Shown here one piece after another: positions 1-7,102 of a stretch of DNA of 8,196 nucleotides. Where the stretch lies: the NCBI GenBank assembly GCA_963545585.1, contig CAUUKX010000087.1:1-8196 (forward strand). Reading direction: 5' to 3'. Source of the stretch: W11650 sp963545585. GTDB lineage: Bacteria; Bacillota; Clostridia; Lachnospirales; Vallitaleaceae. Numbering within the stretch: the first letter of the stretch is position 1; each line of letters begins with the position of its first letter. Made by a program: the position numbers and the translations under genes. The notes under the pieces were generated by a model. It was not told the DNA's origin and did no database searches. It worked only from the letters and a program-made list of their open reading frames with translations.

Positions 1-156
1 TCTATTTAACGATTCTTCCTCTCCCAAAAGCGGACACTTTATTTTACCATTTATACCACCGCTACTTAATTTCTATTTCCATTCCGTCAATAGCCAAAAA
101 TAACTCAAAACTGCCAAACATAAACAACAAAATCACTGGCTCACACCGCACTGTCC
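1..156 (-). other. AT-rich region downstream of the PII-like gene, no gene seen
   Basis: I find no coding frame and no GC-rich stem with a T run, so a terminator is not evident. An extended -10-like element TGGTATAAA (minus strand, 58-50) lacks a matching -35 hexamer; it could serve a gene beyond the window start. A purine-rich GGGAGAGGAAG at about 25-15 could be that gene's ribosome binding site. Confidence 0.25.
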
Positions 157-837
157 TCACTTTTCGTCATTATAAATCCCGTAAGCCCGGCTGACTTCCT
201 GAATAAAAATAATACCATGACCCGGTTTATCAATCTCCAGATTCTTCCGAATCGACTCGACGATATTTTCCACTGCCTCCTTGACCGATAAAATCAGCAC
301 AACCTCTTTTTCCGGTTCAATTTCCATGTTAAAGAGCTTCATCGTTTCATTCACACCCGATCCCCTGGCATTAATAATCGTTCCGCCTCTGGAACCGGCA
401 GCCTTGGCAGCGTCAATTACCTCCTCGGCCTTGCCTCTGTTTACGATGGCCGTAATCAATTGATACATCGTCCTGTCTTCCCTTTCTTCATTCTCTGCTT
501 GCTCCGCCGTTTGACTGTTCCCTATCATCGCCCGCATTGGTGTGGAAAAAACAATCCCCTTGTTTGGTTTTTCAAAATGAAAATCCCGAGCCAGCTTCAT
601 CATCACTTCCTCGGCCATCCGGCTGTCCGTTCCCATCAGTACCATTTCTTTTCTTTCATCATACAGCGAAAAAAAGTTCAAAATTGCGTTCTGAATCGTT
701 CCCTTTGCCGGCAAAATCGTACCGCCCTGCAGCCCATAGTCCCTGGCCTTATGCATAAACTTACTGCCCAGTCCGTAACTAATCACCGCATAAATCAATT
801 CAAAACCGGATGTGTGCTCAAAGCCCGCCATACTCAT
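157..837 (-). CDS. Tandem two-domain PII-like regulatory protein
   Basis: The 226-residue soluble protein contains two copies of the PII (ferredoxin-like) domain, about residues 12-106 and 124-222, joined by a polar acidic linker (107-123). The copies align well: GLQGGTILPAKG (35-46) with GSRGGTIINARG (148-159), and KPNKGIVF (90-97) with KPGHGIIF (204-211). These correspond to the GxxGxTxxxxxG stretch before the T-loop and the GDGKIFV strand of GlnB/GlnK. The T-loops are short, and the usual uridylylated tyrosine region is absent. PII-family proteins sense nucleotides or metabolites and often act on a partner membrane transporter; overlap with the DUF1538 gene suggests that protein as the target. 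The start is uncertain: ATG 837 gives the ATGA overlap, but GGAG (840-843) is only 2 bases from it and 8 bases from the in-frame ATG at 831. The ligand is unknown. Confidence 0.85.
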   Translation of the reverse strand: MSMAGFEHTSGFELIYAVISYGLGSKFMHKARDYGLQGGTILPAKGTIQNAILNFFSLYDERKEMVLMGTDSRMAEEVMMKLARDFHFEKPNKGIVFSTPMRAMIGNSQTAEQAENEEREDRTMYQLITAIVNRGKAEEVIDAAKAAGSRGGTIINARGSGVNETMKLFNMEIEPEKEVVLILSVKEAVENIVESIRKNLEIDKPGHGIIFIQEVSRAYGIYNDEK

Positions 838-2300
838 TTCTCCACTTCTTTTGTTTTCATTTTAAATACCAACCCCAAAAGCTGCAAGGTAATAATCGGC
901 ATCGTCGCCACCATTGCAATCATTCCGAAACCATCCGTCAAGAGGTTTGCGCCGTCAAACGCCTGAGCCGCTCCCTGAATAAAAGCCAAAATAAAGGTGG
1001 CCGTCATCGGGCCGGTCGCTACACCGCCCGCATCAAAAGCAATACCGACAAACAGCTTAGGTGTCAGAAACATCAGCCCAAGGCAAAGGATATAACTGGG
1101 CAGCAAATAATGCCATAACTGCACGCCCGGCACCAAAATCCGGATCACCGACAGCGCTACCGCTAGTCCAACACCCACCGCCAGCGAAAACAACACCGCT
1201 TTACGGTTGACATAACCGCTGGTCACATCCTCAATCTGATGGGTCAAAACATACACCGCTGGCTCGGCTAAAATAGTCGCCACCCCTAAAACCAAGCCAA
1301 TCACAATAATATATCCTTTATTCTCCAGCAAAGCCAAACGATTGCCGATACTGGCACCGACATTCATAAAACCGCCATTGACCCCGAGCATAAATACAAA
1401 CAGCCCGACAAAACCAAATAAGAAACCGGTTAAAAGCTTACGCAGCTCCCTTTTGGATAAGCGGAACGATACTTTCTGCAAAAACAGCAAAACAACAAAT
1501 AAAGGCAAAACCGCCATCATGCTTTCCTGAAAATATGTTCCGATCAATTCACTGAAAGGTTGAATTTGCAGGATATCCGATTCGCCACCGCCGGTAAACT
1601 CACCCGACCTGCCAAAAAGGCTGAGCAGCATCACACCCAAAATCGCTCCGGTGGAAGCAATCGCTACCAAGCCAAAGCTGTCTTTTTCCGAAGCCTTGCT
1701 GTCCTTTTTTAATTTGGAAATACCCACCGACAGCGATAAAATAAAAGGAACCGCCAAAATACCGGTGGTTGAACCGGAAGAATCAAAAGCAATTGCTAAA
1801 AACTCTTTGGATACAAAAAAAGATAAGCCAAAAATAATAAGATAGATGACTAACAAAACCTGATACAAGGGAATATTATAAAAAATCCGCAAAAACCCAA
1901 ACGCCAGCAGCAGCGCCAGACCAATCGACACCACCACCAGCAGACTCCAACTCGAAATCTGACCGCCGGTAACCAAGTTTACCTGATTGGCCAGCACCAT
2001 TAGTCCTGGCTCGGCAATCGAAATAAAAAAGCCCAAAATCACTCCGGCAATCAAAACAATCCATAGCTTATTCGTCTTTGCCAGTGCCAGACCGGTTAAA
2101 CTGCCCAGCGGCGCAATCCCAATCTCAACACCAATCAGAAACAGCGCCAAACCTAAAGTAATCAAGATGCAGCCAATTAAAAAGCGAACCAGCAAAGTTC
2201 CGCCTAAGGGAGTCAGGGTAAAATTAAGAATCAAAACCAGCACAATAATCGGCAAAACCGATGACAGTACCTCCTTTAATTTAGAAACAATCAGATTCAA
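834..2300 (-). CDS. DUF1538 family membrane protein, two fused repeats, putative cation/proton antiporter
   Basis: This is a 488-residue, very hydrophobic protein with roughly 12-14 membrane segments. It holds two DUF1538 repeats of about 170 residues each. Repeat 1 has SIAEPGL around 94-100 and AFDSSGSTTG at 171-180; repeat 2 has ILAEPAV at 343-349 and AFDAGGVATG at 421-430. The acidic AEP and AFD-GG-TG motifs within membrane stretches are good candidates for ion-binding sites. To my recollection, a pair of separate DUF1538 proteins (UmpAB) from Halomonas zincidurans was reported as a two-component Na+(Li+,K+)/H+ antiporter; here both halves are fused, so transport is an inference. The start is TTG 2300: the frame closes with TAA seven codons upstream, no in-frame ATG is nearby, and AAAGGAAGG sits 5 bases before it. 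The stop overlaps the PII-like gene by ATGA, implying coupled translation and joint function. Confidence 0.88.
   Translation of the reverse strand: MNLIVSKLKEVLSSVLPIIVLVLILNFTLTPLGGTLLVRFLIGCILITLGLALFLIGVEIGIAPLGSLTGLALAKTNKLWIVLIAGVILGFFISIAEPGLMVLANQVNLVTGGQISSWSLLVVVSIGLALLLAFGFLRIFYNIPLYQVLLVIYLIIFGLSFFVSKEFLAIAFDSSGSTTGILAVPFILSLSVGISKLKKDSKASEKDSFGLVAIASTGAILGVMLLSLFGRSGEFTGGGESDILQIQPFSELIGTYFQESMMAVLPLFVVLLFLQKVSFRLSKRELRKLLTGFLFGFVGLFVFMLGVNGGFMNVGASIGNRLALLENKGYIIVIGLVLGVATILAEPAVYVLTHQIEDVTSGYVNRKAVLFSLAVGVGLAVALSVIRILVPGVQLWHYLLPSYILCLGLMFLTPKLFVGIAFDAGGVATGPMTATFILAFIQGAAQAFDGANLLTDGFGMIAMVATMPIITLQLLGLVFKMKTKEVEK
840..843 (-). promoter_or_regulatory. Ribosome binding site bearing on the PII-like gene start
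   Basis: The minus strand reads AAGAAGTGGAGAA before ATG 837. The GGAG core is 2 bases from ATG 837 and 8 bases from ATG 831. Spacing alone favours the later start, giving a 224-residue protein; the stop-start overlap favours the earlier one. Both may be used. Confidence 0.5.
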
Positions 2301-2416
2301 TCCATCCTTCCTTTCCGCCTCTTAATTTCCCGCTGCTTTTCCCATAAAAGCATTATTCTTAAACTGCACCCATCAAAAACCTTTATCCAAGCAGTTAATG
2401 TCAAAATCCATATCCG
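2301..2416 (-). promoter_or_regulatory. Leader region of the DUF1538/PII-like unit with two possible stem-loops
   Basis: This is a 116-base gap. Read on the minus strand, one perfect 7-bp stem TGCTTTT/AAAAGCA with loop ATGGG lies at 2352-2334. A second, imperfect inverted repeat, TTAACTGC (2398-2391) and GCAGTTTAA (2367-2359), has 6 contiguous pairs plus a bulge and a 23-base loop. A perfect -35 hexamer TTGACA is at 2404-2399, but no convincing -10 lies 16-18 bases downstream. Neither hairpin is followed by a T run on the coding strand, so these are not simple terminators. They could be leader structures; this is inference from short repeats. Confidence 0.3.
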
Positions 2417-3433
2417 TCATCCTAACTTCAGCCCCGGCACGGCATTCAAATCCAGCCGGGCAAAGTTTCCTTTTAAATATTCATGATAAGCCGCCACTCC
2501 AATCATGGCCGCATTATCGGTACAATATATGGGAGACGGTACATGAAAAAAATACCCCCGCTCCCGACAGGCTGTTTCCATTCCCGCACGCAGCCGGGAA
2601 TTGGCCGCCACTCCGCCGGCCAGCGCAATTTTCTTTAAGCCGCAGCTCTCCGCCGCCTGCATGGTTTTTTCAATGACTACGTCCGTAACCGCTTTTTGAA
2701 AAGAGGCCGCCAAATCCTCCCGGCAAACCGTTTCGCCACGCTGCTCCGCCCGGTGCAGATAATTAATCACCGCCGATTTAACACCGCTGAAACTGAAGTC
2801 ATAACTGCCTTCGATATGCGCCTTAGGAAAAATGATAGCATCTTCATTGCCTTGCTTGGCCGCCTGATCAATTTTTGGTCCGCCCGGATAGCCAAGTCCC
2901 ACTTGCCGGGCAATTTTATCAAAAGCTTCACCGATGGCATCGTCTCTGGTTCTACCCAAAATCGTATACTTACCGTAATCTTCGGTTTTGACCAAATGCG
3001 TATGTCCGCCGGAAACAATCAAACATAAAAACGGCGATTCCAGTCTCGGTTCTTCAATATAATTGGCGGCAATATGTCCGCTGATATGATGCACCGGCAC
3101 CAGCGGCAGATTGAGGGCATAGGCCAAGGCTTTGGCTTCCGCCACACCAACCAAAAGCGCTCCCACCAGTCCCGGCCCATAAGTGACGGCAATGGCTGAC
3201 AAATCTTCAAATTCGCAACCAGCCTGCGCCATTGCTTCACTGATTACCTGATCAATTTTCTCAATATGCATCCGGGAAGCCAGTTCCGGCACCACGCCGC
3301 CAAACCGCTGATGGGAAGCAATCTGAGAAGAAATAACATTAGAAAGGATTTCCCGACCGTTTACCACCACTGCCGCCGAGGTTTCGTCGCAGGAAGTTTC
3401 AATCGCCAAAATCCTTATTTTTTCTTGTTCCAT
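2417..3433 (-). CDS. tsaD: TsaD, tRNA N6-adenosine threonylcarbamoyltransferase
   Basis: TsaD is the catalytic subunit that transfers threonylcarbamoyl from threonylcarbamoyl-AMP to A37 of tRNA, together with TsaB and TsaE. The 338-residue length is standard. The N-terminal ASKHA motif ETSCDETSAAVV is at 12-23. The metal-binding motif HHISGHIAANY at 115-125 supplies H116 and H120, and D306 in CTDNAAM is the third ligand. SGGHTHLV at 141-148 and LAGGVAANSRLR at 271-282 are the phosphate and nucleotide binding loops. All catalytic residues are intact. ATG 3433 is preceded by AGAAAGG with a 5-base spacer. The older name for this family is Gcp/YgjD, once annotated as a glycoprotease. It lies about 4 kb from its partner tsaB instead of directly beside rimI. 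Confidence 0.97.
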   Translation of the reverse strand: MEQEKIRILAIETSCDETSAAVVVNGREILSNVISSQIASHQRFGGVVPELASRMHIEKIDQVISEAMAQAGCEFEDLSAIAVTYGPGLVGALLVGVAEAKALAYALNLPLVPVHHISGHIAANYIEEPRLESPFLCLIVSGGHTHLVKTEDYGKYTILGRTRDDAIGEAFDKIARQVGLGYPGGPKIDQAAKQGNEDAIIFPKAHIEGSYDFSFSGVKSAVINYLHRAEQRGETVCREDLAASFQKAVTDVVIEKTMQAAESCGLKKIALAGGVAANSRLRAGMETACRERGYFFHVPSPIYCTDNAAMIGVAAYHEYLKGNFARLDLNAVPGLKLG

Positions 3434-3457
3434 AACAGCCTTTCTGCAATTTTCCTT

Positions 3458-4066
3458 TTATTCCGTCACCAAAAACTCTTCACCCTTAGCCCAACCGGCA
3501 ATTTTCCATTGCTTTTGATCATCCTCATACAAAAGATAATCAATATAATAATTATTGCCTCTGACATTGGTATAAAATACTACGCTCACTCTGACGGTCT
3601 GCCGGGCAATTCCGTCATATTTTACTTTCTCCATATTGTAGGGCGCTAAAGCTTTGAAATCAACAACTTTTATTTTTTGATTCTTCTGCCGCTCCGTTTC
3701 CATCCACACCTTCAGCTGTTGTTCCGTTTCTCCGTTTTTCTCCAAAAGCTCCGGTGTAAACTGACTGCGCTGGAGTTTCACCAGTTCATCCAGTTCTTTT
3801 CTTTTCCATTCTTTGCTGTAAGTCAGCTTTAAAATCAGCGAATTAAGCGCTATCACCTGGTCCGGTGATTTGGCTGCTAACTTTAAAATCCTTTGTCTTT
3901 CCTCGGTATTTTTACTATCAAGCAACTCTATGACCTTGGCTTCATTCAAAACATTTGTTTCCTCGGTCGGTTTTGACTCCTGCTTTTTTTGCTGAAAAAC
4001 ATAAATTCCATACAAAACCCCTCCCAGTGCTGCTATCAACAAAATCACAACTATCCATTTCTTCAT
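3458..4066 (-). CDS. Membrane-anchored protein of unknown function
   Basis: I do not recognise this 202-residue protein with confidence. Residues 1-3 are MKK, followed by one hydrophobic segment at about 4-24 and then a charged stretch beginning QQKKQE. This is a signal-anchor arrangement with the bulk outside the cell; there is no cysteine lipobox. Residues about 40-130 are rich in Lys, Glu and Gln and look helical. Residues 133-200 look beta-rich, with alternating aromatic residues (VVFYTN, NNYYIDYLLYE) and an ending WKIAGWAKG that resembles NTF2-like or similar small extracytoplasmic domains. It may belong to a clostridial DUF family such as DUF6715, which I cannot confirm. ATG 4066 has the excellent site GAGGTGA at a 7-base spacing. 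It is 24 bases upstream of tsaD and probably shares its message, but nothing in the sequence suggests a role in tRNA modification. Confidence 0.8.
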   Translation of the reverse strand: MKKWIVVILLIAALGGVLYGIYVFQQKKQESKPTEETNVLNEAKVIELLDSKNTEERQRILKLAAKSPDQVIALNSLILKLTYSKEWKRKELDELVKLQRSQFTPELLEKNGETEQQLKVWMETERQKNQKIKVVDFKALAPYNMEKVKYDGIARQTVRVSVVFYTNVRGNNYYIDYLLYEDDQKQWKIAGWAKGEEFLVTE

Positions 4067-4197
4067 GACGAAATCACCTCAAACATTAATTATCATTTCT
4101 ATCGAAACACTCTGCTTTTTCTGCAGAAACACTATCCATTTCCATTTTTTCCTAAAACTAAACTCCTATTCTGTCCGTCAATGCAAGAAATATCCGT
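4067..4197 (-). promoter_or_regulatory. Intergenic region, probable promoter for the second transcription unit
   Basis: This 131-base, AT-rich gap is much larger than the 13-24-base gaps elsewhere in the cluster, so it probably holds a promoter for the downstream membrane protein and tsaD. A -10-like GATAAT lies at 4089-4094, but no good -35 sits at the right distance; the place is occupied by the repeat pair described separately. A strong ribosome binding site, GAGGTGA (4074-4080), precedes the next ATG by 7 bases. A start from that -10 would leave a leader of only about 16 bases. I see no GC-rich hairpin with a T run, so a terminator after rnz is not evident and read-through is possible. 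Confidence 0.35.
4096..4133. repeat. Two 16-base direct repeats, each centred on a TTTC-N4-GAAA palindrome
   Basis: On the plus strand, TTTCTATCGAAACACT (4096-4111) and TTTCTGCAGAAACACT (4118-4133) agree at 13 of 16 positions; all three differences are in the middle. Each contains the inverted arms TTTC and GAAA, and the second is a perfect 12-base palindrome. The repeat period is 22 bases, about two helical turns, placing both copies on one DNA face. They lie just upstream of the GATAAT -10-like hexamer. This has the form of a tandem operator or activator site, but that function is inferred. Confidence 0.5.
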
Positions 4198-5103
4198 TTA
4201 TTCAAAAGTTAAAGTCATCGTTTCCCGATCCTTGGGAATGACCGTATTTTTAAAGATTGCTTTTGCCACTGGCAGATGCTCTTTCGGATAAATCAGCGAC
4301 GGGCTGAAATGCGTCAGCCACAGTTTTTTTACCCCGGCCTTTTTGGCTAAGGTCGCTGCTTCTTCAAAAGTCATATGCTTATAAGCAACCGCATTGGTAT
4401 TTTCCAGCTTGTCCGCGTACATTCCTTCGCAAATAAATAAATCGGAGTCTTTCGCTTCTTCCTCCATCGACAAAGTTGGCCTGGTGTCAGTGCAATAGGT
4501 CACATGCAAGCCTTTTCGCTCCTCACCCAAAACCATATCCGGCGTAAACTGTCGCCCTTCCCATTCGATTGTATCCCCTTTCTGCAGCTTCGACCAGAAA
4601 CGAAGCGGAATATCCAGAGCTTTAGCATTCTCGGCATTAAATCTCCCTTGCCGGTCAATATGCAGAGCATAGCCGTAGCAATTGACTCGGTGGTTGACAT
4701 GAAACGCCCGAATCCGATAGCCTTTCCGACTAATTTCTTCCCGTTCTTCCTTAATTTCATGAAATTGAATGGCAAAAGGCAGCTGCGGCACAATAACCCG
4801 CAGTGCATTTACCACTTTTTCCAAGCCCTTCGGCCCAATCATCAAAAGCGGTTCGGTTCGCTCGGAATTGGCCATAGCTAAGAGCAGGCCGGGCAAGCCG
4901 CTGATATGGTCGGCATGAAAGTGCGTAATACAGATGGTATCAATCTGTTTATAGCCCCAGCCCTGCTCCTTCAATGTAATTTGCGTTCCTTCCCCGCAAT
5001 CAATTAAAAGATTGCTGCCGTTATGTCTAGTAATCAGCGAAGTCAGCCACCGGTAAGGCAATGGCATCATTCCGCCGGTTCCCAGCAAACAAATATCTAA
5101 CAT
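4198..5103 (-). CDS. rnz: Ribonuclease Z (tRNA 3'-processing endonuclease)
   Basis: RNase Z is a zinc-dependent metallo-beta-lactamase-fold endonuclease that cuts precursor tRNAs after the discriminator base so that CCA can be added. The product has 301 residues, normal for the short form. The metal site is complete: HFHADH at 61-66 gives H61, H63, D65 and H66; H138 comes from FHVNHRV; D206 from YCTDTRP; H265 from LTHFS. H243 in AYKHMT matches the conserved catalytic-site histidine. Residues 163-200 correspond to the region that in longer members reads like PGPLxGxLKxG. Here it is IPLRFWSKLQKG, so the Gly-Pro element of the tRNA-binding exosite is altered. ATG 5103 is preceded by AAAGAGG with a 6-base spacer and begins 13 bases after the tkt stop, indicating co-transcription. 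A generic metallo-hydrolase is less likely given the RNase Z-specific H243 and YCTDTRP motifs. Confidence 0.94.
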   Translation of the reverse strand: MLDICLLGTGGMMPLPYRWLTSLITRHNGSNLLIDCGEGTQITLKEQGWGYKQIDTICITHFHADHISGLPGLLLAMANSERTEPLLMIGPKGLEKVVNALRVIVPQLPFAIQFHEIKEEREEISRKGYRIRAFHVNHRVNCYGYALHIDRQGRFNAENAKALDIPLRFWSKLQKGDTIEWEGRQFTPDMVLGEERKGLHVTYCTDTRPTLSMEEEAKDSDLFICEGMYADKLENTNAVAYKHMTFEEAATLAKKAGVKKLWLTHFSPSLIYPKEHLPVAKAIFKNTVIPKDRETMTLTFE

Positions 5104-5116
5104 TCGGTTCCTCTTT

Positions 5117-7102
5117 CTATTGTAACATCTCTTTTACCTGGCGAGCTGCATTTTCCGGCGTAAAACCAAATTCCCGAAAAGCAATCTCAGCCGGGCCGGA
5201 AGCGCCGAAGCCTTCCATAGCAATCATTCGGCCGGAAAAGCCCAGATACTTATGCCAGCCAAAGCTGCTGCCTGCTTCCATCGCTAACCGCACCGTCACC
5301 TCCGGCGGCATGACCTTGGCCTTATATTCTGCCGGCTGCTTTTCAAAGAGTTCAAAGCTGGGCATACTGATGACTCTGGCCGCAATGCCTTCTTCCTTTA
5401 ATATTGCTTGTGCTTTCATCATCGGCTCTACTTCCGAACCGCTGGCCATCAGTAATACATCCGGCACGGCTTTTTCGCAGTCCGACAAAATATAAGCCCC
5501 CTTTAAGGCTTCTTTGCCGCTGCCGGTGTAATTCGGTAAGTTTTGCCGGGTCAAAACCAAAGCAACCGGTGTTTGCTGCGAATGCATGGCCACATACCAA
5601 CCGGCCGCCGTTTCTTTCGCATCCGCCGGACGGAAAGTGATAACATTCGGCATGCTGCGCAGCGATGCCAGCTGCTCTACCGGCTGATGCGTCGGTCCGT
5701 CTTCGCCGACACCAATGCTGTCATGCGTTAAAACATAAACCGGCGCAATATTCATCAGCGCCGCCAGCCGAATCATCGGCTTCATATAATCGCTGAACAC
5801 AAAGAAAGTTGCTCCATAGGCCTTAAAGCCGCCGTGCAGCTCCAAACCGTTCAAGATACCAGCCATCGCCAGTTCGCGCACACCAAAATGTAGATTCCGG
5901 CCGGTGTAATCCTGCTTACTAAAGTCCCCTTGGCCTTTCATATATGTTTTGGTTGACGGCGCCAAATCCGCCGAACCGCCAAATAAAACCGGTGTTTTAG
6001 CGGCAATCCGCTGAATCACTTCACCGGACAGATTCCGAGTGGCATTCGGCTTATCGGCAAAACTCCAAAAATCCAGCTCGTCCATAAAAGCCAAATCCAG
6101 TTTGCCAGATAGTCGCTTTGACAGCTCGTCAGCCAACTCTGGATACGCCTTTTCATAAGCAGCCCAAGCTGCGTTCCATTCCGTTTCCGCCTGCTCCCCT
6201 TTTTGCAGGACTTCTTTGGCATAGGCATAAACATCCGCATCCACAAAAAAGTCTTTCTCTGCCGGCAATCCTAAATTTTCTTTCATTGCTCTGACATTAT
6301 CTGCCCCCAGCGGCGCACCATGCGACTCTTCACTGCCCTGCAAAGCCGGACAGCCGTAGCCGATCATGGTATGCGTTACGATCAAGCTGGGTCTATTTAA
6401 ATCTGCCTTGGCCTCGGCAATTGCTTTTTCAATCGCCGCCACATCATTGCCATCAGCCACGTCAAGTACCTGCCAATGATAGGCAGCAAAGCGCTTGGCT
6501 ACATCTTCAGTAAAAGCAATCTCGGTACTGCCTTCAATTGTAATCCGATTGGAGTCATATACTACAATCAGTTTTCCCAGTCCCAGACTTCCGGCCAAAG
6601 AAGCCGCTTCTGAGCTGATGCCTTCCATCAGGCAGCCGTCGCCGCACAGGACATAGGTATAATGATTAACCGGTTTATACTCTTCCCGGTTATACCTATC
6701 CGCTAAATGCGCTTCGCCCATTGCCATCCCCACCGCCATAGCAAAACCTGCTCCCAAGGGGCCGGTCGTAGCTTCCACCCCGGTAGTGTGGCCATATTCG
6801 GGATGTCCCGGTGTCAGCGATTCCCATTGCCGGAACGCCTGCAAGTCTTCCAGTTTCAAGCCATAATCAAAGACATGGAGCAAAGAATAAAGCAATGCCG
6901 AGCCATGACCGGCCGATAAAATAAAACGATCCCGGTTATGCCACCCGGCATGATGCGGGTTATGCTTCATCGCTTTGGCCCACAGCGTAAACGCAGCCGG
7001 AGCCGCACCCAGCGGAAGTCCGGGATGACCGGAATTGGCTTTTTGCACAGTATCCGCCGATAATCCGCGCAAGGTATTGATTACTTTTTGTTCAATATTC
7101 AT
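5117..7102 (-). CDS. tkt: Transketolase
   Basis: This cytoplasmic, thiamine-diphosphate-dependent enzyme moves two-carbon units between ketose and aldose phosphates in the non-oxidative pentose phosphate pathway, linking pentoses and erythrose-4-phosphate to glycolysis. The protein is a full-length 661 residues (usual about 660). Visible motifs are SGHPG at 24-28 with H26, SAGHGS with H66, and the ThDP/metal motif GDG at 154-156 running to SN at 184-185. ESHGAPLG contains H261. The catalytic glutamate of FGVREL is E410, and THDSIGVGEDGPTHQP at 459-474 contains the active-site H472. All three domains (PP, Pyr, C-terminal) are present and no key residue is missing. The frame is open 10 codons further upstream, to 7132, but that stretch encodes the Shine-Dalgarno itself, so ATG 7102 is chosen. 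The start overlaps the rimI stop (ATGA). It lies among tRNA and ribosome genes, an unusual setting for tkt. Confidence 0.97.
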   Translation of the reverse strand: MNIEQKVINTLRGLSADTVQKANSGHPGLPLGAAPAAFTLWAKAMKHNPHHAGWHNRDRFILSAGHGSALLYSLLHVFDYGLKLEDLQAFRQWESLTPGHPEYGHTTGVEATTGPLGAGFAMAVGMAMGEAHLADRYNREEYKPVNHYTYVLCGDGCLMEGISSEAASLAGSLGLGKLIVVYDSNRITIEGSTEIAFTEDVAKRFAAYHWQVLDVADGNDVAAIEKAIAEAKADLNRPSLIVTHTMIGYGCPALQGSEESHGAPLGADNVRAMKENLGLPAEKDFFVDADVYAYAKEVLQKGEQAETEWNAAWAAYEKAYPELADELSKRLSGKLDLAFMDELDFWSFADKPNATRNLSGEVIQRIAAKTPVLFGGSADLAPSTKTYMKGQGDFSKQDYTGRNLHFGVRELAMAGILNGLELHGGFKAYGATFFVFSDYMKPMIRLAALMNIAPVYVLTHDSIGVGEDGPTHQPVEQLASLRSMPNVITFRPADAKETAAGWYVAMHSQQTPVALVLTRQNLPNYTGSGKEALKGAYILSDCEKAVPDVLLMASGSEVEPMMKAQAILKEEGIAARVISMPSFELFEKQPAEYKAKVMPPEVTVRLAMEAGSSFGWHKYLGFSGRMIAMEGFGASGPAEIAFREFGFTPENAARQVKEMLQ

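Noticed and set aside
460..966. Plus-strand open frame of 168 codons over the PII-like and DUF1538 genes
   Set aside because: It lies entirely opposite two well-supported genes, has a low-complexity composition rich in His, Pro and Ser, shows no recognisable domain, and I noted no ribosome binding site for it.
2334..2352. Stem-loop TGCTTTT/AAAAGCA as a rho-independent terminator of tsaD
   Set aside because: The stem is AT-rich with only two G-C pairs and no T run follows on the coding strand; it is kept only as a possible leader structure.
2399..2404. Perfect TTGACA -35 hexamer after tsaD
   Set aside because: No acceptable -10 lies 16-18 bases downstream (the hexamers are GGTTTT and AGGTTT), so a sigma-A promoter here is not supported.
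4176..4181. TTGACG as a -35 hexamer downstream of rnz
   Set aside because: The best -10 candidates at usual spacing are GTTTTA and TTTTAG, too poor to call a promoter.
4198..5103. Generic metallo-beta-lactamase hydrolase instead of RNase Z
   Set aside because: The HFHADH motif alone would allow it, but the YCTDTRP, AYKHMT and LTHFS motifs and the overall length are specific to RNase Z.
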